NCBI GenBank assembly: GCA_002393945.1
Contig: DGSO01000028.1
Location: forward strand, 627-23,226
Source of the DNA: Bacteroidales bacterium UBA4360
Lineage (GTDB): Bacteria > Bacteroidota > Bacteroidia > Bacteroidales > UBA932
DNA: 22,600 bases
Direction of reading: 5' to 3'
Part shown: positions 15,081-21,627 of the stretch, one piece after another
How positions within the stretch are numbered: position 1 is the stretch's first letter
Layout: the number at the start of each line of letters is the position of its first letter
Translations under genes and position numbers: made by a program
The notes under the pieces: generated by a model
Told to the model about the DNA's origin: nothing
Databases searched by the model: none
Seen by the model: the letters and a program-made list of their open reading frames with translations, nothing else

Positions 15081-15659
15081 TTAGAACATAATATTAAGGG
15101 CAATCCCTGCATTCGGCTGAATTGAACCAGTCGGAGACGGAACAAAAGAGACGGAAGGTGCGAATCCCAATTCAATCGGTTTTTCCCGTCCGATAAGATC
15201 CTGGTAATACATATTCTTTACTTTCGCTATTCTCCGGGCATCAATACTGGACCAGATGGCCAGTCCCAGATCGGCGCCGAGGGAGCTGAGCAGCACAATC
15301 ATATTCGTCTTTCCCTTCTTTTCATCCGTATAGCCTGTGACAAAGCCTTTTTCATCGGTAATGGCGATCTTGTCAATGGTCGATGCGGCATCAACGATCA
15401 GACTCATCAGAATGGTTTCTCCACCGATGAAGGCAAGGCCTCGCCATATCTCGCCTGATAAGAGTTGACCTATTCCGGGGACGAAGAAGGAAGCGCACTC
15501 ATACCAACCGACATTATACGGATCGGTTGCCTGCTTGACATACTCTTTATGGTCATACACTCCCTTGAGGTCCCTGTACTTGGCATTGTTTGCGTATTGT
15601 GCGTCAGCCGTTGCAAATGCTGACAAAGCAATGAGGATGGTAATGATTAAACGTTTCAT
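15081..15659 (-). CDS. DUF5683-family membrane protein
   Basis: A 192-residue protein starting MKRLIITILIALSAF with a signal peptide ending in ADAQ. The core ECASFFVPGIGQLLSGEIWRG, then a hydrophobic LAFIGGETILMSLIVDA, a charged loop, and MIVLLSSLGADLGLAIWSSIDARRIAKVKNMYYQD, is the DUF5683 pattern: a P-G-x-GQ motif, two membrane segments and an S-x-DA-x-R-x-AK-x-KN-x-Y tail. The C-terminus looks like an outer-membrane strand (PNAGIALNIMF). The function is unknown. A longer open frame continues upstream to 15935 but reads antisense-like residues, so the signal-peptide ATG is preferred. It is probably co-transcribed with the LytTR gene 128 bases upstream, and a terminator follows. Confidence 0.82.
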   Translation of the reverse strand: MKRLIITILIALSAFATADAQYANNAKYRDLKGVYDHKEYVKQATDPYNVGWYECASFFVPGIGQLLSGEIWRGLAFIGGETILMSLIVDAASTIDKIAITDEKGFVTGYTDEKKGKTNMIVLLSSLGADLGLAIWSSIDARRIAKVKNMYYQDLIGREKPIELGFAPSVSFVPSPTGSIQPNAGIALNIMF

Positions 15660-15787
15660 GATTATTGTTTTTTGTACTGCAAATATGAGCACGAAAAACG
15701 CCCCCTCCAAATACCAGGGACAGATAGCTAAAACACCGGACGAATAGCTAATCGCCCGGACGGAATACAAAGGGAGAGGACAAAGCG

Positions 15788-16615
15788 CTAGGCTATATAC
15801 GACTTTAGTTTGGGGACAAAAGAACGCGATACGGGTACGGTAGCAAGCCCGCCGCCAAGTTCCAGGACATAACCGTTGGAGTTTCCCTTGGCGGAAGTAA
15901 TGCTGTTCAGATTCACAACGAAGGAGCGGTGGCACTGGAAGATGTTGCGATAATCATCAAGTTCATCAAGAACGGCGGAAAGCGTAGTTTGAACCTCTTT
16001 CCGGCCCAGCTTCCCTTTGTCCGCATAGTAAACCGCAACGTTATTCTTCTGCGCTTCCACATATAGCAGATCATTGAGAGAAACCCTCAGGTCATTTTCC
16101 CTGACACGGTTGTCATGGATCGTAACCTGAATCCCTTTCTGGTCCTGTGTTGTTTTGTTCAACAGGGAATCCAACTGTCCACGAATATACCGCTGATAAG
16201 AGATCGTTGTGGAAAGGACCGCAACAATAACACCTATAAGCGCCGTCCAATATACCATCTCCAGACAGGCACCTAACTTGATCGGATTATGGAGAAGGAC
16301 GCATGATAATATAAAGTTGAACAGGCCGATTATCAATACTTCTACAAAAAGAGACAAGGCTTGATGCCAGATTCTCCAGGTTTTGGCCCGCTTCTGCAAA
16401 GGAACGACGATTAACGTATCCAGCGCCAGACTGCAGACAAATGTGACTAATCCGAAAGAGAAGGACACTAAAAACTTGTTCCCGTCATATTCGCTGAAAC
16501 CAAACGGCTGTAGAAAAAACAAGATCAGAAACACTATTGCGAATGCCAGCAAGCCCTCTTTTGCAGGATTGCCATTCAACTCAAACGGATATTTTCTTTG
16601 AAGAAGTGATGCCAT
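15788..16615 (-). CDS. Membrane-anchored LytTR transcription regulator
   Basis: A 275-residue protein. Residues 1 to about 150 have four hydrophobic segments (LLAFAIVFLILFFLQPFGF; FLVSFSFGLVTFVCSLAL; LSLFVEVLIIGLFNFILSCVLL; LEMVYWTALIGVIVAVLS). Residues about 165-275 form a LytTR DNA-binding domain: DLLYVEAQKNNVAVYY, the RKEVQTTLSAVLDEL block, FQCHRSFVVNLNSI and the VPVSRSFVPKLKSYI tail. There is no receiver domain, so it is a one-component, membrane-tethered regulator that would sense something in or across the inner membrane. Its likely targets include itself and the downstream DUF5683 gene. A promoter with good spacing lies at 16744-16775 inside an inverted repeat. Confidence 0.88.
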   Translation of the reverse strand: MASLLQRKYPFELNGNPAKEGLLAFAIVFLILFFLQPFGFSEYDGNKFLVSFSFGLVTFVCSLALDTLIVVPLQKRAKTWRIWHQALSLFVEVLIIGLFNFILSCVLLHNPIKLGACLEMVYWTALIGVIVAVLSTTISYQRYIRGQLDSLLNKTTQDQKGIQVTIHDNRVRENDLRVSLNDLLYVEAQKNNVAVYYADKGKLGRKEVQTTLSAVLDELDDYRNIFQCHRSFVVNLNSITSAKGNSNGYVLELGGGLATVPVSRSFVPKLKSYIA

Positions 16616-16690
16616 ATTTCAGTATTCTGAAGAATTGATTTATTTACCCTTTCCAGCAGCTTGTAGAGCGATCTCCCCACTTTCCAAATC

Positions 16691-16763
16691 TGCGACTTAT
16701 GTGTCCAGTATGTCAATTGGTCGCGTATATGTGCAACCAGGAGCGAAGATAGCCGATAAAGAT
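16691..16763 (+). repeat. 73-base inverted repeat, left copy (cassette end)
   Basis: About 92% identical to the reverse complement of 18526-18599 (three substitutions plus one small mixed indel region). Weaker similarity continues outward to 16660 (CTTGTAGwGCGATCT). It contains self-complementary blocks (GGTTG, GCGACC, AGTCGC on the minus strand) and the -7 box of the LytTR promoter. It lies between the LytTR and KilA-N genes. Confidence 0.85.
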
Positions 16764-16775
16764 TATCCAAACAAA
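16744..16775 (-). promoter_or_regulatory. Promoter reading into the LytTR gene
   Basis: On the minus strand TTTG (16775-16772), 20 bases, then TATCTTCG (16751-16744). The -7 box lies in the inverted repeat and the -33 box just outside it, on the cassette side. The start would be near 16738, giving a leader of about 120 bases with competing hairpins. Confidence 0.55.
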
Positions 16776-16818
16776 AGTTTCCAATAACTATGATCTAATG
16801 TGTCTGGCGGGCACTATT

Positions 16819-17622
16819 TTATTTCAACAATTTTCGGGCATCTTCAGAATTCTCCAAAATACCCATCTGTTGAATTGCAATTTGATTCAGCTTCTTTAGT
16901 CTTTCGGACTGCGGAACGCCGTCATTGATGAAAAGGGCGTTAAGATTCTCCAGATTGGCAAGGCAGATAAGTTGATTGATTGTTGCATAATCTCGGATAT
17001 TTCCTTTTAGTTCCGGGTTCTCCTCCCTCCATTCCTTTGCTGTTATTCCAAACAATGCCACATTTAGGACATCGGCCTCATTTGCATAAATAAAGGACAT
17101 TTGCCTTTCTGAAACCTCGTTCGGAATCAAATTCTGCTTGATAGCATCCGTGTGAATCCTATAGTTGACTTTAGATAATTCGCGCTTTGCGGACCATCCT
17201 ATTATTTTTTGCTCCTCTTCCTTCAACCGCTGGAATTCTCTGATTAAATACACTTTGAATTCCGGGCTTATCCACATGGCAAACTCGAATGCTATGTCTT
17301 TATGGGCATAGGTCCCGCCATAACGCCCTGCCTTAGAAAGTATCCCAATAGCCTGCGTTTTCTCTCCCCATTCTTTGGCACTTAAGCGAAAACTGTTAAG
17401 CCCTGCTTTACTTTTAATCCTGTCGAATTCGACATAATTAAAATTGGGATTGTTGACTTTCTCCCATACACCAAGGAATTCTACTGTATTCCTGTTTCTT
17501 AACCAATTGTGGAAAAAGAATTCTCCGTCTTTTGAACGCATCATGTCAGTAAGGCTGATGTAGTCCTCATTATCAACCTTTATCACGTTCACATTTACTC
17601 CATTTACATCAATCTTTGACAT
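16819..17622 (-). CDS. KilA-N domain protein
   Basis: A 267-residue cytoplasmic protein. The N-terminal half is a KilA-N domain: YISLTDMMRSKDGEFFFHNWLRNRNTVEFLGVWE, then NYVEFDRIK, GLNSFRLSAKEWGEKTQAIGI, and the hallmark GRYGGTYAHKDIAFEFAMWISPEFKVYLIREFQRLK (about residues 98-135). The remainder is helical (LPSKVNYR-like region, ATINQLICLANLENLNALF, QMGILENSEDARKLL). KilA-N domains are DNA-binding and common in phages and mobile elements, often fused to other modules; here the C-terminal part is unassigned. Base composition is A/T-richer than the backbone. It is divergent from the serine recombinase and sits with it inside inverted repeats, suggesting a paired regulator. Confidence 0.88.
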   Translation of the reverse strand: MSKIDVNGVNVNVIKVDNEDYISLTDMMRSKDGEFFFHNWLRNRNTVEFLGVWEKVNNPNFNYVEFDRIKSKAGLNSFRLSAKEWGEKTQAIGILSKAGRYGGTYAHKDIAFEFAMWISPEFKVYLIREFQRLKEEEQKIIGWSAKRELSKVNYRIHTDAIKQNLIPNEVSERQMSFIYANEADVLNVALFGITAKEWREENPELKGNIRDYATINQLICLANLENLNALFINDGVPQSERLKKLNQIAIQQMGILENSEDARKLLK

Positions 17623-17637
17623 AATTCAATCTTTTTC

Positions 17638-17645
17638 CAAAGATA
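17638..17645 (-). promoter_or_regulatory. -7 box of the KilA-N gene
   Basis: TATCTTTG on the minus strand, a perfect match, 15 bases before the ATG. The -33 region has CTTG 16-17 bases upstream. In the remaining intergenic space, repeated CTATC/CATCGCA words (17747-17775) ahead of the recombinase gene may be operator sequences. Confidence 0.65.
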
Positions 17646-17811
17646 ACGATTTTCCTAAAACCAAGATATAACAGCGGCCTTATTATTCTGACCAGCCTGC
17701 GCCGGAAGAACTGTGCCGGAATGTATCTTAGATAAACCCCATCGCACTATCGCATCGTATTCTATCACCCTATCAGATTAAGTTGAACACGCTTTCATCC
17801 TCAATACAGTT

Positions 17812-18456
17812 ATGAAGACAGCCATCATCTTTTCTCGTTGTTCAAGTTCAGGAGCACTAGAAGCCAGACAAGATACCACCAGACAGGTAGAAGACCTTCA
17901 GCGCTATGCTACCACCAATCATCTCACCATCATCAAGATCTTCCAGGAGCACATATCAGGAGGGAAGGCCAACAAGGATAGACCCATTCTCCAGGAAGCC
18001 CTATCATTCTGCCTGGACAACTCTATCGACATCATCCTGGTATCGGAACTCTCCAGGCTTGGTAGGAGATGTGATGAGATCCTGGAGACCATAAAGTATC
18101 TCAAGGACAACCATATCAACTGTTACTTCCAGAAAGAACAGCTCTCCATCTTTGATACTGAAGGGAAGGAGAACCCCTATCTCACCATTATGACAGCAGT
18201 ATTAGGAACGGCAGCAGAACTTGAGCGTCAGTCCATCTATTATCGCTTAAAGTCAGGCAGGGACAAGTATATCAGGGATGGTGGGAAGATCGGTAAGCCC
18301 AGGGGTTCAGGAATCAAGGACAAGGCACAGTTGGCCGCAGAGTACAAGTCTATCATCAGGTGTCTCCGATCTGGGGAATCGGTCAGGCATACTGCATCTA
18401 TCACCGGCTATTCCCAATCCACAGTCCAAAGGGTAAAGAAAGTGTTCGGTCTATAG
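17812..18456 (+). CDS. Small serine recombinase (resolvase/invertase family)
   Basis: A 214-residue serine recombinase of the short resolvase/invertase type. Ser11 in FSRCSSS is the likely nucleophile (RVS position, here RCS). The active-site arginines are Arg82 and Arg85 in SELSRLGRR, and AELERQSIYYRLKSG is the conserved E-x-x-RxxI-like helix leading to the DNA-binding arm. A C-terminal helix-turn-helix lies at about residues 185-210 (GESVRHTASITGYSQSTVQRVKK). Its size and layout resemble Bacteroides Mpi-type invertases and transposon resolvases rather than large integrases. It is divergent from the KilA-N gene, and inverted repeats with internal dyads lie on each side, so inversion of the cassette is a plausible activity. 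Confidence 0.9.
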   Translation: MKTAIIFSRCSSSGALEARQDTTRQVEDLQRYATTNHLTIIKIFQEHISGGKANKDRPILQEALSFCLDNSIDIILVSELSRLGRRCDEILETIKYLKDNHINCYFQKEQLSIFDTEGKENPYLTIMTAVLGTAAELERQSIYYRLKSGRDKYIRDGGKIGKPRGSGIKDKAQLAAEYKSIIRCLRSGESVRHTASITGYSQSTVQRVKKVFGL

Positions 18457-18513
18457 CAGCACATTGATAGAGGAATCCCCAGGATCTTTCCATCAGGAAA
18501 TCTTCTGGGGACT

Positions 18514-18545
18514 CTTGACCGTGTGATCTTTATCGGCTATCTTCG
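18514..18545 (+). promoter_or_regulatory. Outward promoter in the right inverted repeat
   Basis: CTTG (18514-18517), 20 bases, then TATCTTCG (18538-18545): the same -7 box and spacing as the LytTR promoter in the left repeat, but with a different -33 element. It points right, away from the recombinase gene, into non-coding DNA. Confidence 0.5.
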
Positions 18546-18599
18546 CTCCTGGTCGTGACATATATGCGACCAATTGACATACTGGACATATAGGTCGCA
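18526..18599 (-). repeat. 74-base inverted repeat, right copy (cassette end)
   Basis: Reverse-complement partner of 16691-16763. Inside are blocks GGTCG (18551-18555), GCGACC (18566-18571) and GGTCGC (18593-18598), which can pair in two mutually exclusive ways. Adjacent bases to 18629 keep weaker similarity to the left side. Confidence 0.85.
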
Positions 18600-18822
18600 C
18601 TTTTGTGACTGGATAGATCGCACTACAAGTGATTGTAGGGGGTATTTGATAGGCTATATAGAGATGATCGTGTGTGCGGGCAGGTGACCCACTCCCGCTA
18701 CAAATCAGCTTCCCTAACAAAGAAGCTGAACACATATAAGTCTTGGTTTGACTACGATCAACCAAACAGACTGAACTCTCTATATACCCGTCACAATAAC
18801 CTGTGATGGTCTTTTTTATTTT
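18550..18822 (+). ncRNA. Candidate structured non-coding RNA
   Basis: Between the right outward promoter and an intrinsic terminator lie about 270 bases with no credible reading frame but several helices: GCGACC/GGTCGC (18566-18598), TCAGCTTC/GAAGCTGA (18705-18729), AGTCT-TGGTT/AACCA-AGACT with a 3-base bulge (18739-18772), then the terminator stem. Its 5' part is homologous to the LytTR mRNA leader, so it may be a relic of a duplicated leader, or a trans-acting RNA. Confidence 0.35.
18788..18822 (+). terminator. Intrinsic terminator
   Basis: CCGTCACA (18788-18795) and TGTGATGG (18802-18809) form an 8-bp stem (one G-U pair) with a 6-base loop, followed by TCTTTTTTATTTT. It lies 330 bases after the recombinase stop. 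Confidence 0.8.
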
Positions 18823-18885
18823 ATGGGGTGACGATCAGTGGAGATAGAATTGAATACGATCGCCCACCTCACAGAACAAGGCTTT

Positions 18886-18918
18886 CTATCCAAATTCAGT
18901 CCAAATTTGTGACCATAT
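18886..18918 (-). repeat. Split inverted repeat, right copy
   Basis: CTATCCAAA (18886-18894), 8 bases, then AAATTTGTGACCATAT (18903-18918): the reverse complement of the block structure at 14745-14777. Confidence 0.75.
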
Positions 18919-18943
18919 ATCGCCTACAACAATGAGACTGGAT

Positions 18944-18979
18944 GATAGAAGATATTTGCTGATTACAGACCGATAAATT
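18944..18979 (+). repeat. 36-base direct repeat, right copy (candidate attR)
   Basis: Exact copy of 14796-14831 in the same orientation. It ends 41 bases beyond the stop codon of the phosphate transporter gene on the minus strand. Confidence 0.85.
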
Positions 18980-19020
18980 GGAATTTAGTGCTCTAATTAC
19001 TTCATACCATCGATTCGGAG

Positions 19021-20988
19021 TTATTCCTGAAAAGAATACCCGAACCCGGCCTTGGCGACAAGAGCATTTCCATAAGGGCCTATCTTCTTACGGATGCGTG
19101 TAATGTTCACATCCACAGTACGGGGTGTGACAATGACATCGTCAGGCCAAACGGCCGACAGCAGCTGATCCCGTGAAAACACTTTCCCCCGGTTCTCAAG
19201 GAAGAGTTTCAGGAGTTCATACTCGGTCTTCGTGAAGGAGACATCCGATCCGTCCACAGTCACCTTTTTGGCATCAGTATCTATCTGGATGCCCTGGTAG
19301 CGGATACCATTGCGGACAGCACCGAGCCGGGCTTCCACGACATTGATGATGTAGTCTCCCGTCTTTTCACATTCGCCCACGAGGTCGGCATAAACGGTCC
19401 CCTTGTCGTAGCCGTACTGATGATCGTCAAGATTATCGATATTCTGCTGTTTGAGTGCATTGCGGCATGCATTAATCCTGCGCTCAATATCCTCTGAACG
19501 TGCCAGGTCCAATTCTTCCTTGCGCCCGGAAAGTAGTTCGTTCATCCGGGAAAGAGCATCACCGACCAACGAGAACATCTCCTGGATACCTTTATTCTGC
19601 TGTTCGGTAAACTCAATCTTGTTGCTCCTTTTACGTCGAAGGATGCGGGCCAGATTAAAGCAGCTGTCGCCCACGGATTCCAGCTCTCCGATCTGCCGAA
19701 GCATCGCCCTGACCATCTCTTTCGTATCATCGGACAGATGGGCTGACCCGAGATCTCCCAGGTATCGGCCAATCTCGTTCTCCATCCGGTCGCTGCCTTC
19801 CTCTCCCTTCTCGATGCGATCATATAGTCTGGAGAAACTCTGCTCGTCTTTTGCAGCATAGAGTTCCCTCACCAGTGCAAACATATGCTGAGTCTTTTCT
19901 CCGTAAACGACAATCTCTTTCTGTGCTTGAAGCACGGAGATTTCCGGAGTCTTCATAATACCGCCGCGAATATATTGAAGGCGGAACTCATCTTCCTCGT
20001 CAGACTTCCTGGGCCGGACAATCTTGCAAACCAGTTTTTCAATCTGCGGAATGAACCAAATCAAGACAGCCGTATTGATGACATTGAATCCTGTGTGGAA
20101 AGCCGCCAGCGTAAAGGAAAGCAACGTGGTGTCCTGCTGAGGCGCCTCCGGGTCAAGCCCCACTATGCCACAGACCATCCTCACGAAAGGGAAAAATACA
20201 ATGAGCATCCAGATGACCCCGAATACGTTGAACACCAGGTGAGCCATTGCCGTTCGTCGAGCCTGTGTGTTCGCGTTCAATGCTGCCAGATTCGCCGTGG
20301 ATGTGGTGCCGATATTCTCACCCATGACCAGCGCGATACCCTGATAAATGGAAATGGCTCCCGTGGCGCAGAGGACCATCGTAATGGCCATCAGTGCGGC
20401 CGAACTCTGGAGAACAGCAGTAAGGATTGTACCGATGAGCAGGAACAGCAGTATGGTGGCGTAATTGGTTCTGAAACTTGAGAAAAACGCAACGACCGCA
20501 GGCTTGCTGGCCAGGTCCATCTCCACGCCGGCGTTCTTCAGAAGGACCATCGCATAGAGCAGGAAGCCCAGCCCAATCAGGAAGTCTCCGAAATACCGAT
20601 GCCTTCCCATTTGAATGAGAATGATACCGACGACCAGGACAGGCCAGACGAGATTGACGATATTGAAGGAGAAGCCGGCCGACAAAATCCAGGCCGTAAG
20701 CGTGGTGCCGATATTGGCGCCCATGATAACTGAGATAGCCTGCGTCAGGGTAAGTAGCGCCGCATTCACAAAGGATACCGTCATCACGGTAGTTGCCGAC
20801 GAGGACTGGACGGCTACAGTAATCAGGGCTCCGGTGGCCACGCCGGAAAAGCGGTTCCCCGTCATAGCCCCAAACAAATGACGAAGCTGGGGGCCGGCCA
20901 TTTTCTGCAGAGCCTCGCTCGTCATTTTCATGCCAAATATCAAGATAGCGATGGCACCCAGAAGTTTCAATACAATCAGCATATTCAT
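19021..20988 (-). CDS. Na/Pi cotransporter-PhoU protein fused to an OmpR/PhoB-type winged-helix domain
   Basis: A 655-residue three-part protein. Residues 1-325 are a NptA/YjbB-type Na+/phosphate cotransporter with both family repeats: QSSSATT (61-67) followed by GANIGTT (90-96), and QSSAAL (194-199) followed by GENIGTT (223-229). Residues about 350-555 are a PhoU-like helical domain (GELESVGDSCFNLARIL; GECEKTGDYIINVVEAR). These two parts are the usual protein, normally ending near residue 560. Here residues about 564-655 continue as a complete winged helix: YQGIQIDTDAKKVTVDG, FTKTEYELLKLFLENRGKVFSRDQLL, WPDDVIVTPRTVDVNITRIRKKIG and GFGYSF. This is the effector domain of Bacteroidota PhoB/RprY-like response regulators, without a receiver. 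A perfect -7 box lies upstream. Its role may be phosphate uptake combined with gene control (inference). Confidence 0.93.
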   Translation of the reverse strand: MNMLIVLKLLGAIAILIFGMKMTSEALQKMAGPQLRHLFGAMTGNRFSGVATGALITVAVQSSSATTVMTVSFVNAALLTLTQAISVIMGANIGTTLTAWILSAGFSFNIVNLVWPVLVVGIILIQMGRHRYFGDFLIGLGFLLYAMVLLKNAGVEMDLASKPAVVAFFSSFRTNYATILLFLLIGTILTAVLQSSAALMAITMVLCATGAISIYQGIALVMGENIGTTSTANLAALNANTQARRTAMAHLVFNVFGVIWMLIVFFPFVRMVCGIVGLDPEAPQQDTTLLSFTLAAFHTGFNVINTAVLIWFIPQIEKLVCKIVRPRKSDEEDEFRLQYIRGGIMKTPEISVLQAQKEIVVYGEKTQHMFALVRELYAAKDEQSFSRLYDRIEKGEEGSDRMENEIGRYLGDLGSAHLSDDTKEMVRAMLRQIGELESVGDSCFNLARILRRKRSNKIEFTEQQNKGIQEMFSLVGDALSRMNELLSGRKEELDLARSEDIERRINACRNALKQQNIDNLDDHQYGYDKGTVYADLVGECEKTGDYIINVVEARLGAVRNGIRYQGIQIDTDAKKVTVDGSDVSFTKTEYELLKLFLENRGKVFSRDQLLSAVWPDDVIVTPRTVDVNITRIRKKIGPYGNALVAKAGFGYSFQE

Positions 20989-21000
20989 AAAATTTCAGTG

Positions 21001-21032
21001 CAAAGATACGCACGCAGACTGGATCTCTCAAG
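21001..21032 (-). promoter_or_regulatory. Promoter of the transporter-regulator fusion gene
   Basis: On the minus strand CTTG (21032-21029), 20 bases, then TATCTTTG (21008-21001), 12 bases before the ATG. This matches the Bacteroidota consensus. No clear Pho-box-like direct repeats were seen around it. Confidence 0.7.
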
Positions 21033-21104
21033 GCGCAAAATCAATTGTAACAGAATTTTAACCGCGTCAGACGCCATAGTAATCATACTGAAACATCAAT
21101 ATGC

Positions 21105-21112
21105 TATCTTTC
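21105..21112 (+). promoter_or_regulatory. -7 box of the PepSY-like lipoprotein gene
   Basis: TATCTTTC, one base off consensus, lies 17 bases before the ATG at 21130. A good -33 element is not visible. Confidence 0.4.
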
Positions 21113-21129
21113 GGAAAACTTGATGTAAT

Positions 21130-21567
21130 ATGAAAAAGATGCTCCTATTTGCTTTAGTCATAATGGCTTCCCTTTTCACGGGGTGCAAGCAGAGGATAGA
21201 GCAAGCTCCGGAAGAAGTCCTCAGTGCCTTTGGAACGATGTTTCCTGGCGCCACACACATAGAATGGAGCAGGCAAATCTCCACTTTCACGGCCAACTTC
21301 TATCACGAACAGCACGAAAAGCAAGCACAATTCGACAGTACAGGCATCTGGCTACAGACCAGAACGGAAATGTCGATCTATGAAGCACCGGCCCCTGTCA
21401 TGGCAACCGCACGCAAACTCAGCGATCGCAAGATTGATGATGTGTACTTGTTTGAACAATTAAACGGAGCCGCAGCATACTATATGGTGGAATACAAACA
21501 AGAAACGCCTTTCTCCACCAGACAGATCAACATCCTTGCAAATGGAACAATTCTATCTGCGTTTTAA
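21130..21567 (+). CDS. PepSY-like lipoprotein
   Basis: A 145-residue exported protein with a lipoprotein signal (MKKMLLFALVIMASLFTGC, lipidated Cys19). The mature part starts QAPEEVLSAFGTMFPGATHIEWS and goes on with FTANFYHEQHEKQAQFDSTGIWLQTRTEM, then AREL-like VMATARKLSDRKIDDVYLFEQ and AAYYMVEYKQ. This fits the PepSY-like / DUF2874 group (PF11396) found in Bacteroidota periplasmic lipoproteins: a V-x-x-A-F-x-x-x-F-P-x-A start with W and a second half-repeat. The function is unknown; such proteins may bind or inhibit other periplasmic proteins. It is divergent from the transporter fusion gene, sharing a 141-base intergenic region. Confidence 0.8.
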   Translation: MKKMLLFALVIMASLFTGCKQRIEQAPEEVLSAFGTMFPGATHIEWSRQISTFTANFYHEQHEKQAQFDSTGIWLQTRTEMSIYEAPAPVMATARKLSDRKIDDVYLFEQLNGAAAYYMVEYKQETPFSTRQINILANGTILSAF

Positions 21568-21627
21568 TCAAATGGCTATTGGCCCATTAAATTCCGATTT
21601 ATCTAACTGTCAAAGATAACGTTTTTT

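Larger units (their letters stand above)
14796..18979. mobile_element. Putative 4.15-kb integrated element between 36-base direct repeats
   Basis: Two exact 36-base direct repeats bracket four genes: DUF5683 protein, membrane LytTR regulator, KilA-N protein and small serine recombinase. The region is visibly more A/T-rich than the flanking backbone genes and contains phage-type and recombinase families, both signs of acquired DNA. It lies between the end of a metabolic operon and the end of a phosphate transporter gene, a neutral insertion place. The element assignment is inference from the repeats; the recombinase that acted on them is not proven to be the resident one. Confidence 0.5.
18457..19020. 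other. Intergenic region after the recombinase gene
   Basis: 564 bases without a convincing gene. It holds a promoter and inverted repeat (18514-18599), three successive hairpins ending in a terminator (18705-18822), a G/C-rich imperfect palindrome (GGGGTGACGATC near 18825-18836 with GATCGCCCACCTC near 18859-18871), the right split inverted repeat (18886-18918), and the right 36-base direct repeat (18944-18979). A 90-codon minus-strand frame here is driven by the repeats and is not believed. Confidence 0.6.

Noticed and set aside
16576..16770. 64-codon minus-strand frame between LytTR and KilA-N
   Set aside because: It lies in the inverted repeat and promoter region, overlaps the LytTR start in another frame, and has no recognisable feature.
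18493..18765. 90-codon minus-strand frame with a CPVC motif after the recombinase
   Set aside because: The CPVCQLVAYM segment is just the reading of the inverted repeat, and its left copy has a stop in the same frame. The rest reads through hairpins, so coding is unlikely.
21611..21618. TATCTTTG on the minus strand just after the integrase stop
   Set aside because: It points into the end of the convergent lipoprotein gene with no gene to serve and no -33 partner.
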